Shown: one piece after another, positions 1 through 7,957 of the stretch
Position numbering within the stretch: the stretch's first letter is position 1
Layout: each line of letters begins with the position of its first letter
Source: JBFKOL01 sp041628815
GTDB lineage: Bacteria > Bacteroidota > Bacteroidia > Chitinophagales > Saprospiraceae
NCBI GenBank assembly: GCA_041628815.1
Contig: JBFKOL010000020.1
Coordinates: 1-26,608, forward strand
Direction: 5' to 3'
Length of the DNA stretch: 26,608 nt
Made by a program: the position numbers and the translations under genes
Notes under the pieces: generated by a model
Databases searched by the model: none
Told to the model about the DNA's origin: nothing
What the model saw: the letters and a program-made list of their open reading frames with translations, nothing else

Positions 1-1
1 C

Positions 2-721
2 GTGGCAAAACATCTCGCACCTTACCTCCCCGGAAACCCCGTAGTGAAAACGGGCGGAGAAAAAGCGATCCATGCCATTTCATCTGCACCTTTTGGTAGC
101 GCCAGCATCCTGGCCATATCGTATGGCTACATTGCCATGATGGGCGCAGCAGGTCTGACAAGAGCTACCGAGGTGGCAATCCTCAATGCGAATTACATCA
201 AAGAGAGACTCGAGGACCACTTTGATGTGCTCTACAAAGGAAAATACGGTCGCTGTGCCCATGAGCTCATTATAGACTGCCGGAATTTCAAGAAAGGGGG
301 AATTAGCGTGTCGGATATTGCTAAAAGATTAATGGATTACGGGTTCCATGCACCGACCGTTTCTTTCCCAGTCCCCGGCACAATGATGATCGAACCGACC
401 GAAAGCGAGACAAAAGAGGAAATGGACCGGTTTTGTGACGCGCTGATAGCCATAAGACAGGAGATAGCCGAAATAGAGGACGGTTTAGCTGATGAACAGG
501 ATAACGTGCTGAAAAATGCACCACATACCTTTTTTGCGGTATCGGCAGATGAATGGAGACATTCATATGACCGCAGCAAGGCCGCTTTCCCGTTGCCCTT
601 TGTGCGGAACAGAAAATTCTGGCCTTCCGTCAGCCGCATCGATGACGCCTATGGCGACCGGAATCTGGTTTGCACCTGCATACCGGTCGAAGCATATGCA
701 GACAACACACTGGAAACTTAA
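2..721 (+). CDS. gcvP: Glycine dehydrogenase (decarboxylating) P-protein, C-terminal part, truncated by window edge
   Basis: C-terminal quarter of the PLP-dependent P-protein of the glycine cleavage system, which decarboxylates glycine and passes the aminomethyl group to lipoyl-GcvH in the cytoplasm. About 239 residues are present, against roughly 950 for the family. The frame is open at the left edge, so the GTG at base 2 is an internal valine codon, not a start. The PLP lysine and glycine-rich loop lie outside the window. Recognisable blocks are HLAPYLPGNPVV at the start, the SSAPFGSASILAISYGYIAM stretch around residue 27, AILNANYIKERL near residue 60, and RLMDYGFHAPTVSFPVPGTM followed by IEPTESE near residue 110. 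The C-terminus looks complete. It ends 10 bases before gcvT on the same strand. Any glycine riboswitch in front of gcvP would be outside the window. Confidence 0.96.
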   Translation: MAKHLAPYLPGNPVVKTGGEKAIHAISSAPFGSASILAISYGYIAMMGAAGLTRATEVAILNANYIKERLEDHFDVLYKGKYGRCAHELIIDCRNFKKGGISVSDIAKRLMDYGFHAPTVSFPVPGTMMIEPTESETKEEMDRFCDALIAIRQEIAEIEDGLADEQDNVLKNAPHTFFAVSADEWRHSYDRSKAAFPLPFVRNRKFWPSVSRIDDAYGDRNLVCTCIPVEAYADNTLET

Positions 722-731
722 AGCCGAATCA

Positions 732-1826
732 ATGAGTCTTCTAAGAACAGCCCTGTACGGTAAGCACCTCAGCCTCGGAGCAAAAATGGTTGAATTTGCC
801 GGTTTTGAAATGCCGGTGAGGTATACTTCTTTATCTGAGGAACACCATGCCGTGAGAACGCGATGCGGCGTATTTGACGTGTCACATATGGGAGAATTCA
901 TCATTAGTGGAAAGGAAGCTCTTTCTCTGATAAGCTATGTGAGCTCCAACAATCCTGCAAGACTTTCTGTCGGACAGGCCCAATATTCGTGCCTTCCCAA
1001 TGACACAGGAGGTATTGTCGACGACCTGTTGATTTACCGGCTGGATGAATCCAAATACATGCTCGTAGTCAACGCATCAAATATTGCCAAAGATTGGGAA
1101 TGGATTTTCGGACACAATCGCTGGTCAGCACACATGGAAGATATCTCTTCCCGCATATCCCTTTTGGCTGTCCAGGGCCCTGCCGCAAAGGACTTGTTAC
1201 AACCGCTTACAGACATAGAGCTTGATAAAATACCCTATTACCACTTTGCGAAAGGCGAGTTAGCAGGACAAAAAGATATCATCGTTTCTGCAACGGGGTA
1301 TACCGGTTCAGGCGGATTTGAACTGTACATTCCCAACGAAGGCGTCAGTGCTGTATGGGATGCGATCTTTTCATCATCAACAAAGGACCTTGTCGTCCCT
1401 GCAGGACTTGGCGCTAGAGATACTTTGCGACTGGAGATGGGCTATTGTCTGTACGGCAACGATATCAACGATGAAACTTCACCTCTTGAAGCTGGTTTGG
1501 GATGGATCACAAAGTTTGATCATGATTTCATCCACTGCGAAAAATTGTTGAAACAAAAAGAAGCTGGGGTATCGCGCAAACTGGTCGGTTTTGAAATGCT
1601 TGAACGCGGAATTCCGAGACATGGCTACGAAGTGTTGAACTCCGACGGTCAGGAGATAGGCTTTGTCACCTCCGGCACTCAATCTCCCAGTCTGGATAAA
1701 GGCATTGGCCTGGCCTATGTATCTGTCCCTCACCACCTAAAAGACTCTAGCCTTTACATACAGATTCGCAAGAAAACGCTGGAAGCCAGCGTCTGTAAAT
1801 TACCTTTTTACAATCCTCCGAAATGA
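732..1826 (+). CDS. gcvT: Glycine cleavage system T-protein (aminomethyltransferase)
   Basis: GcvT releases ammonia from aminomethyl-lipoyl-GcvH and transfers the one-carbon unit to tetrahydrofolate. The product is 364 residues, the usual family length. It shows the family N-terminal block EFAGFEMPVRY, then HAVRTRCGVFDVSHMGE, GYTGSGGFELYIP, GARDTLRLEMGYCLYGNDI, and PLEAGLGW in the folate-binding half. The ATG at 732 gives the family N-terminus (MSLLRTALYGKH) and follows the gcvP stop by 10 bases. The frame stays open upstream to base 516, but only inside gcvP, and that extension matches nothing in the family. No strong Shine-Dalgarno sequence is seen. gcvH is not in the window. The pxpABC genes follow directly. 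Confidence 0.97.
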   Translation: MSLLRTALYGKHLSLGAKMVEFAGFEMPVRYTSLSEEHHAVRTRCGVFDVSHMGEFIISGKEALSLISYVSSNNPARLSVGQAQYSCLPNDTGGIVDDLLIYRLDESKYMLVVNASNIAKDWEWIFGHNRWSAHMEDISSRISLLAVQGPAAKDLLQPLTDIELDKIPYYHFAKGELAGQKDIIVSATGYTGSGGFELYIPNEGVSAVWDAIFSSSTKDLVVPAGLGARDTLRLEMGYCLYGNDINDETSPLEAGLGWITKFDHDFIHCEKLLKQKEAGVSRKLVGFEMLERGIPRHGYEVLNSDGQEIGFVTSGTQSPSLDKGIGLAYVSVPHHLKDSSLYIQIRKKTLEASVCKLPFYNPPK

Positions 1827-1857
1827 TCGATATGGTCATTGAATCAACATTTCCAGG

Positions 1858-2583
1858 ATGATAAGCATCAACTGCGACATGGGAGAATCTTTTGGCCGAT
1901 ACCGGCTACCCAACGAAGAGGCCATCATGCCGTTGATCGATTCGTGCAATGTAGCTTGTGGATTTCACGCAGGTGACCCCCCATCAATCGAACGAACCAT
2001 TAAACTTGCCCTTGAATGCGACGTGAGCATTGGTGCCCATCCATCATATCCTGATCTGCAAGGTTTTGGAAGAAGAAAAATGGATGTTGCCCCAGAAGAG
2101 CTGGAGAGCCTGGTGCGGTACCAGGTGGCTGCACTGAAAGGAATTGTACAGGCACTGGGAGGCAAACTCAACCATGTCAAAGCACATGGCGCCTTGTACA
2201 ATGAAGCTGCACGGTCAGAAATAGTTGCACAAAGTATTTGCAGGGCGGTTAAATCGATAGATCCAGGACTCATCGTTTATGCACCTCCCGGTTCTGCTAT
2301 GGCTGCGGTGGCGTATATGTCGGGGTTGACAGTGCATTGCGAAGTCTTCATTGATCGGATATACCATGATGACGGCACCTTGCAAAGCAGAAAAGTCAAG
2401 GGAGCCGTGATCACTGATGTCGCACAGGCCTTACAACATATTGGAGCGATGATCCATCAAGGACATATCATCACCCTCGAAGGAAAATCGTTGCCCGTAG
2501 TGGCCGATACTTATTGTATTCACGGTGACAATCCCAGCTGTCTTGAGATATTGCGTACGATCAGGGCACAATTTCCAGCATAA
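1858..2583 (+). CDS. pxpA: 5-oxoprolinase subunit A (LamB/YcsF family)
   Basis: Subunit of the three-part ATP-dependent 5-oxoprolinase PxpABC, which opens 5-oxo-L-proline (pyroglutamate, formed by glutamine or glutamate cyclisation) to L-glutamate. The 241 residues match the family length (about 245-250). Family landmarks are INCDMGESFGRY at the start, SCNVACGFHAGDP near residue 30, GAHPSYPDLQGFGRR near residue 60, VKAHGALYN near residue 105, EVFIDRIYHDDGTL near residue 160, and CIHGDNP near the end. The ATG sits 31 bases after gcvT and is the only start that gives the conserved N-terminus. pxpB follows 11 bases later, so the three subunits are probably co-transcribed with gcvT. Confidence 0.95.
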   Translation: MISINCDMGESFGRYRLPNEEAIMPLIDSCNVACGFHAGDPPSIERTIKLALECDVSIGAHPSYPDLQGFGRRKMDVAPEELESLVRYQVAALKGIVQALGGKLNHVKAHGALYNEAARSEIVAQSICRAVKSIDPGLIVYAPPGSAMAAVAYMSGLTVHCEVFIDRIYHDDGTLQSRKVKGAVITDVAQALQHIGAMIHQGHIITLEGKSLPVVADTYCIHGDNPSCLEILRTIRAQFPA

Positions 2584-2594
2584 GACTTCATTCT

Positions 2595-3278
2595 ATGGAA
2601 TTTGAAATTAAACCTTATGGCCCAACTGCTCTTTTGCTGACTTGGTATGGTGGCATCAATGAAGAGACCAGCGAATACATACTTGCTCTCGAACAACATT
2701 TGATAGAAGCCCAGCTGCCGGGAATTTCTGAATTGGTGCCTTCCTACAATTCGTTGTTGATTTCTCTTACCTCACAAAGGACTGACAAGTCTTCCATCAT
2801 ATCTGGTATCAAGTCCTTGATTTCAGAAGTCCAACCATTCAGGATGGGTCATTCAACTCCATGGATAGTGCCTGTCTGTTACGACCCTTCCCTGGCCATG
2901 GATTATAAACGGGCAGAAGCAAAAACCGGGCTTTCCTTTGATGAAGTTGTCCACCTACACTCTGCGCAAAAATACCGTGCCTATTGTGTCGGATTTCTGC
3001 CAGGATTTACCTACCTGGGGCTGTTGGACGAGCGTATCAGCCTACCCCGTCTGGATACTCCTAGAAGCAGGGTGCCAAAAGGATCTGTTGCCATCGCTGG
3101 ATTGCAAACCGGAGTTTACACCTGTGACAGTCCAGGTGGATGGAATATCATTGGCAGGACTCATTTTGGTTTCTTCAATGCCTACTCCAATCCGCCTTGC
3201 CGCGTGAGGCCAGGAGACACCCTATCTTTCAAGGCGATAACTAAGGAAGAATACTTGTCAGAAAAAAGACCACGTTGA
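2595..3278 (+). CDS. pxpB: 5-oxoprolinase subunit B (KipI family)
   Basis: Second subunit of the PxpABC 5-oxoprolinase, carrying carboxyltransferase subdomains C and D. In Bacillus the homologue KipI was first described as an inhibitor of kinase KinA. The 227 residues are normal for the family. The N-terminal half carries KPYGPTALLLTW. The C-terminal half carries the family signature FLPGFTYLGLLDE, then RSRVPKGSVAIAG, QTGVYTCDSPGGWNIIGRT, and the closing VRPGD element. The stop TGA is shared with the start of pxpC as TTGA, which suggests translational coupling. Presence with pxpA and pxpC argues for the metabolic enzyme rather than a stand-alone kinase inhibitor. Confidence 0.95.
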   Translation: MEFEIKPYGPTALLLTWYGGINEETSEYILALEQHLIEAQLPGISELVPSYNSLLISLTSQRTDKSSIISGIKSLISEVQPFRMGHSTPWIVPVCYDPSLAMDYKRAEAKTGLSFDEVVHLHSAQKYRAYCVGFLPGFTYLGLLDERISLPRLDTPRSRVPKGSVAIAGLQTGVYTCDSPGGWNIIGRTHFGFFNAYSNPPCRVRPGDTLSFKAITKEEYLSEKRPR

Positions 3279-4120
3279 TCCGCGTACTTCAGACCGGTAC
3301 AGAACTGAGCATCCAGGATGGTGGAAGGCCACATTTGCGCAGGTTTGGCGTACCCCTTTCAGGATACCTGGATACTGCTGGCGCCATGAGGGCCAACATC
3401 CTCGCAGGTAACAGGCCAGAAACCGCATTATTTGAGTGTTACCTGCCCGGGCAGAAATTCGAATTTCTCCATGACGCACGATGTGCTGCCGCTGGGGCGA
3501 AAGCTACCATACATATCAATGGAAAATCGGTCAAGTCAAACCATCAAATGAATTTGCTCAAAGGTGACATTCTAGAGGTGGTCCAAATTCTTGAAGGGTC
3601 CCGGGTTTATCTTTCGGTCTCCGGTGGTTTAAAATGTACCGAGATCCTCGGAAGTTGCAGTGAATTGACAGGGTTCCATTCGTCACGACTCGCAAAAGGT
3701 GATCTCGTCCTTTTTCACACAACCGAAGACTTCATCGGGTTGAACGCCTCAATGGCGGCCCATCAAATGAACGCCCATGGATGTATTGAAGTCTTTCCGG
3801 GTCCCGAATTTGAAACCCTCCCTCCAGGAGGAAAAGAACTTTTGCTGAATGCTGATTTTACTGTTACGGCTCAAAGCAACAGAATGGCCTACAAATTGAA
3901 AGGTCCAAATGTAGACGGTTTCCCACTGGAACCGATGATTTCTTCACCTGTAATACCCGGCACCGTTCAATGGTTACCTGATGGAAGTCTTGTCATTCTG
4001 ATGAGAAGTTGTCAAACCATTGGAGGGTACCCAAGAATTTTGCAACTGCAAGAAAGTGGTATCAACCAGGTGGCTCAAAGGGCTCCTGGACAATCCATCG
4101 AATTCAAATTAATCGAATGA
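3275..4120 (+). CDS. pxpC: 5-oxoprolinase subunit C (KipA family, biotin-dependent carboxyltransferase-like)
   Basis: Third subunit of PxpABC; it pairs with PxpB to form the carboxyltransferase-like AB module. The 281 residues begin IRVLQTGTELSIQDGGRP, the family N-terminus, so the start must be the TTG at 3275, which overlaps the pxpB stop by four bases. The next in-frame ATG would remove about 36 conserved residues. Further landmarks are GVPLSGYLD and MRANILAGN near residues 25-45, YLSVSGGLK near residue 110, FPGPEFE near residue 170, SNRMAYKLKG near residue 205, and TIGGYPRI near residue 250. The last 12 bases overlap the end of the opposite-strand symporter gene, leaving no room for a terminator. 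Confidence 0.95.
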   Translation: MIRVLQTGTELSIQDGGRPHLRRFGVPLSGYLDTAGAMRANILAGNRPETALFECYLPGQKFEFLHDARCAAAGAKATIHINGKSVKSNHQMNLLKGDILEVVQILEGSRVYLSVSGGLKCTEILGSCSELTGFHSSRLAKGDLVLFHTTEDFIGLNASMAAHQMNAHGCIEVFPGPEFETLPPGGKELLLNADFTVTAQSNRMAYKLKGPNVDGFPLEPMISSPVIPGTVQWLPDGSLVILMRSCQTIGGYPRILQLQESGINQVAQRAPGQSIEFKLIE

Positions 4121-5869
4121 TGTTACCTTATCCCAAACCTTCCACAAGTATATGGCGAATGCGACGGCTACCAAGATCGACAAAGCGGCATAAAACCACT
4201 GCCCGTAAATCAGAAGGCCCATGCCAAACAGGGCCCCGTACACCAGTCCACAACCCGCGAGCATGGCACTAATCGGCAACAACAAGCCACTGCTCGTCGT
4301 CTCTATGTCTTCTCCTTCGATCACCGATTTCCAACCCGCCGAATAAGGCCTGATTTTTTCATAAAACGCCAGCAGCTTGGATTTTTCAGTTGGAGGAGTG
4401 AGAAAAGTGACACCCAGCCATGCCGTCGAAGTAATCAGGATATTAGCAATCAGTTTTTCGTGATCTGCCATCTCCCCTTGATAGATCAGTGAAAAATAGA
4501 GCGCCACCAAAAATGAGACGATCATAGCGGTAATTTCGCTGTATGCATTGATGCGCCACCAAAACCAGCGCAATATGAAGATAAGTCCGGTCCCGGCACC
4601 AATGAGAAGTATGATGTTAAATGCCTGTAATGCATTTTCAAGAAACAAGGCCAGAATGGCGGCAAAAAACATGAGCAACGCTGTAAATATGCGACCAATC
4701 AATACCAGTCTCTTTTCGCTTGCATGCGGATCGACGAATCTACTGTATACATCGTGTACAAAATAGGACGCCCCCCAGTTGAGGTGACTGGAAATGGTAG
4801 ACATAAACCCGGCTATGAGCGACGCGATCACTACTCCGATCAATCCCTTGGGCAGATACGTTAGCATGGCCGGATAAGCTAGGTCATCATTGATTACTGA
4901 GGGATCAATATGCTGAAATTTTTCTTCCAGAGAGGCCATGTCCGGGAAGACGATCAACGAAGCCAGAGCAATCAATATCCACGGCCAAGGTCGCATGGCA
5001 TAGTGTGCTATATTGAACAACAATGTGGCTCCGACGGCATGCTTTTCTGATTTGGCAGAAAGCATCCGTTGTGCAACATAACCTCCTCCACCAGGCTCAG
5101 CTCCCGGATAGTAAGACGCCCACCACTGTACGGTCAATGGTATGAGAAAGACGGTGATGAATAATCCACGCTGGTTGGTCTCCGGTATAAATCTCAATTT
5201 ATCCCGGACAACGTCAGCAGCTAGCAAATTCGACAAGCCACCTATTTCAGGTAAATTCAAAATGTAAATGGCTGCTACTATCGTACCAGCCATTGCAAGC
5301 ATAAACTGGAAAAAGTCTGTAAAAATAATTCCTCGCAATCCACCCATGGACGAATAAATAACCGTCACAACCGATGAAAGCAACAAAGTCTGGACCGGTG
5401 ATATCCCGAACATCACGCCTCCAATTTTGATAGCTGCGAGACATACGGTAGCCATGACGACAATGTTGAATACAACACCGAGGTAAACCGCCCTGAATAC
5501 ACGGAGAAAAGCAGCGGGTTTGCCGCTGTAGCGCAGCTCGTAAAATTCAAGATCGGTCAGTATTCCCGATCTGCGCCAAAGCTTTGCATAGATGAATACT
5601 GTCAGCATACCGGTCAGCAGGAAAGCCCACCACACCCAATTCCCGGCTATGCCATTTTTTCGCACGATATCGGTTACAAGGTTGGGTGTATCTGCAGAAA
5701 ATGTTGTGGCGACCATAGATATACCCAAAAGCCACCAGGGCATATTCCTGCCTGAGAGAAAGAATTCTGCCGTGTTCTTTCCCGACTTTTTGGACGCCCA
5801 GAGGCCTATCCAAAGTGTCAAGGCAAAAAAGGCTAAAATGATGATCCAGTCAATCGTAAATAGTTCCAT
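4109..5869 (-). CDS. Sodium:solute symporter (SSS family), probable amino-sugar transporter
   Basis: Inner-membrane Na+-coupled symporter of 586 residues, with around 13-14 strongly hydrophobic segments across its length. SSS-type features include the first helix TIDWIIILAFFALTLWIG, the loop motif FFLSGRNMPWWLLG near residue 40, FYELRYSG near residue 105, and STISSHLNWGASYFVHDVY near residue 355, in the part of the fold that forms the Na+ site. The substrate cannot be read from the sequence. The gene starts 14 bases after the NagB–PIG-L fusion on the same strand, so the two are probably co-transcribed, suggesting an amino sugar such as N-acetylglucosamine (inference). The ATG at 5869 gives the expected short cytoplasmic or periplasmic tail before helix 1. 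The 3' end overlaps pxpC by 12 bases. Confidence 0.88.
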   Translation of the reverse strand: MELFTIDWIIILAFFALTLWIGLWASKKSGKNTAEFFLSGRNMPWWLLGISMVATTFSADTPNLVTDIVRKNGIAGNWVWWAFLLTGMLTVFIYAKLWRRSGILTDLEFYELRYSGKPAAFLRVFRAVYLGVVFNIVVMATVCLAAIKIGGVMFGISPVQTLLLSSVVTVIYSSMGGLRGIIFTDFFQFMLAMAGTIVAAIYILNLPEIGGLSNLLAADVVRDKLRFIPETNQRGLFITVFLIPLTVQWWASYYPGAEPGGGGYVAQRMLSAKSEKHAVGATLLFNIAHYAMRPWPWILIALASLIVFPDMASLEEKFQHIDPSVINDDLAYPAMLTYLPKGLIGVVIASLIAGFMSTISSHLNWGASYFVHDVYSRFVDPHASEKRLVLIGRIFTALLMFFAAILALFLENALQAFNIILLIGAGTGLIFILRWFWWRINAYSEITAMIVSFLVALYFSLIYQGEMADHEKLIANILITSTAWLGVTFLTPPTEKSKLLAFYEKIRPYSAGWKSVIEGEDIETTSSGLLLPISAMLAGCGLVYGALFGMGLLIYGQWFYAALSILVAVAFAIYLWKVWDKVTSFD

Positions 5870-5883
5870 CGGTTTCTTTTAAG

Positions 5884-7851
5884 CTAAAAACTATACCTCC
5901 TGAATGCTTCCATTGCCTCGTATTCGGCAAGGCCCAGCTGCCTGTAACTTGAGGCGGTCGCCCTGTTGCGCTCTTCTGCCCTTTCCCAGAATTCTCTTTC
6001 GTCTTCGCCGGGAAACGGGGGACGGTCTTTTTGTGATTGATGCATGAAAATTGCTCTCCTTTTCTTCAGCACTTCGCTCGGACTGATAGGTACGGCCATT
6101 TGAATTTCATCGGTGCGCCACTCGTGCCAAGCCCCCCTGTAAAGCCAGAGCCAGCAATCTTTGAGCCACGGTTCACCGGATAAAACTTTAAAGGCCTCGA
6201 TAATAGCATCAAGACAAATGCGATGCGTCCCGTGCGGGTCAGCCAAATCACCAGCTGCATATACCTGATGCGGGCGGATCTCCTTCATGAGATTGACTAC
6301 GATGGCTACATCTTTTTCGCTGATCGGACTTTTTCGTGTAGAACCTGTCTCGTAGAAAGGCATATCCAGAAAATGTATTTGGCGGTCTTCGAGGCCACAA
6401 TACCTGGCTCCAGCACGTGCCTCTCCCTTCCTGATTAGTCCTTTGATCAGCCTAACCTCAGGGATGTCAAATTCCTTTGATGATTTGGTCTTCAACCAAT
6501 TAAAAACCTTGTCGATCAATGCCGTCGTCACTTTGGATGACAATTGGTTGAATTCGACCATCTCTCCAAAAAACTCAGCAAACCGGAGTGCATCGTGGTC
6601 GTGAACAGCAATGTTACCTGATGTTTGATAAGCGACATGTACCTCGTGGCCCTGATTGACAAGTCTCATAAAAGTACCTCCCATGGAGATGACATCATCG
6701 TCGGGGTGCGGACTGAAAATGATCACCCTTTTCGATGCTGGCTTTGCCCTTTCTGGGCGTGTAGTATCATCAGCGTTGGGTTTACCACCGGGCCACCCGG
6801 TAATAGTGTGTTGTAATCGGTTGAACACTTTAATGTTGATATCGTACATCGACTCGAACTTCAAAAAAAGTTCGCCCAGGCCATTCTCCTTGTAGTGCTC
6901 ATCGGTGAGCTTTAGGATCGGACATCCGGTTTTCTTAGATAACCAAATGACGGCCTTGCATACGAGGTCGTCATCCCATTCACATGAGCCCGCCAACCAC
7001 GGCGTCAGTACCCTTGTCAATTCTTCCGAAGCCGCTTCATCTATGATAAACTCTACATTCTCGTGCTCCTGCAGATAGGTACAGGGTATTTGGCTGTTTA
7101 TTTCTCCCTCTACTGCCTTACAGACAATTTGTGCCTTGTGTTGTCCCCAAGCGAAAAGATAGATTTCCTTGGCTTCCATTATGGTTCTGACACCCATCGT
7201 GATGGCCCGGAAAGGCACAAGGTCAGAGTCTATGAAATCTTTGCGAGCATCGCGCATGGTAATGTTATCGAGACGTACCAGCCGGGTTCGCGAATCTATT
7301 CTCGACCCTGGCTCATTGAACCCAATGTGCCCAGTCCTGCCGATGCCGAGGATTTGTATATCGATGCCGCCGTAGGACTTTATGAGCTGCTCATAATCTC
7401 TGCAATATGCATCTACCTTTTCAAGCTCTATCGTGCCATCGGGAATGTGTATTTGGCTCCTTGGTATGTCAATGTGATCAAATAGATACTCATACATGAA
7501 GCGCACGTAGGACTGTCGCGCATCGGGCTGCATAGGATAATATTCGTCCAGGTTGAAAGTGACTACATTCGAAAAACTCAGACCCTCTTCATGGTGCATC
7601 CTCACAAGCTCCCGGTACATGTTGATAGGCGATGACCCCGTAGCCAAACCTAGCACTATTTTCTGTTGTACCGCCTGTTTCTCCCGGATCTTCGCGGCCA
7701 CTTTGCGAGCAACATATCTACTTCCCTCAATGTCGTTCTCCCAAATGGAAATGGGGAATTTCTCAAACGAGTAATACTGGTATGTAATTGGACTTTTCAA
7801 TTTCAGGTAAATTAATGTTTCCGAAAAATAGTAAGAGGTCACCAGAATCAT
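5884..7851 (-). CDS. nagB: Glucosamine-6-phosphate deaminase fused to a PIG-L (LmbE-type) deacetylase domain
   Basis: Two-domain protein of 655 residues. Residues about 30-300 are a NagB domain (glucosamine-6-phosphate to fructose-6-phosphate plus ammonia) with LGLATGSSPINMYREL near 67, TFNLDEYYPM (catalytic-type Asp at about 102), and GHIGFNEPGSR with the His at about 175 and Glu at about 180. The position of the second active-site Asp of E. coli NagB is Thr. Residues about 375-650 are a PIG-L zinc-dependent N-deacetylase domain with the metal motif SPHPDDD (His at about 382) and DPHGTHR near 540. One chain could therefore remove an N-acetyl group and then deaminate the sugar; this is inference. 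The ATG at 7851 is chosen; a TTG eight codons upstream (7875) is possible. It heads a two-gene unit with the SSS symporter. Confidence 0.92.
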   Translation of the reverse strand: MILVTSYYFSETLIYLKLKSPITYQYYSFEKFPISIWENDIEGSRYVARKVAAKIREKQAVQQKIVLGLATGSSPINMYRELVRMHHEEGLSFSNVVTFNLDEYYPMQPDARQSYVRFMYEYLFDHIDIPRSQIHIPDGTIELEKVDAYCRDYEQLIKSYGGIDIQILGIGRTGHIGFNEPGSRIDSRTRLVRLDNITMRDARKDFIDSDLVPFRAITMGVRTIMEAKEIYLFAWGQHKAQIVCKAVEGEINSQIPCTYLQEHENVEFIIDEAASEELTRVLTPWLAGSCEWDDDLVCKAVIWLSKKTGCPILKLTDEHYKENGLGELFLKFESMYDINIKVFNRLQHTITGWPGGKPNADDTTRPERAKPASKRVIIFSPHPDDDVISMGGTFMRLVNQGHEVHVAYQTSGNIAVHDHDALRFAEFFGEMVEFNQLSSKVTTALIDKVFNWLKTKSSKEFDIPEVRLIKGLIRKGEARAGARYCGLEDRQIHFLDMPFYETGSTRKSPISEKDVAIVVNLMKEIRPHQVYAAGDLADPHGTHRICLDAIIEAFKVLSGEPWLKDCWLWLYRGAWHEWRTDEIQMAVPISPSEVLKKRRAIFMHQSQKDRPPFPGEDEREFWERAEERNRATASSYRQLGLAEYEAMEAFRRYSF

Positions 7852-7957
7852 AGGATTGTGACCATCTATCGTCAATGTTATTTTAAAATTGTTTGGTTAA
7901 CTTGTGTCGCTTAAGAGAATCTGATAGAGAAAACGAGTGGTATGACACGCTTTTAAC

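Noticed and set aside
516..731. Upstream extension of the gcvT frame
   Set aside because: It overlaps the C-terminus of gcvP and adds 72 residues without resemblance to GcvT; the ATG at 732 gives the family start.
7063..7485. 140-codon + strand frame opposite nagB
   Set aside because: Lies entirely within the conserved NagB domain and matches no known family.
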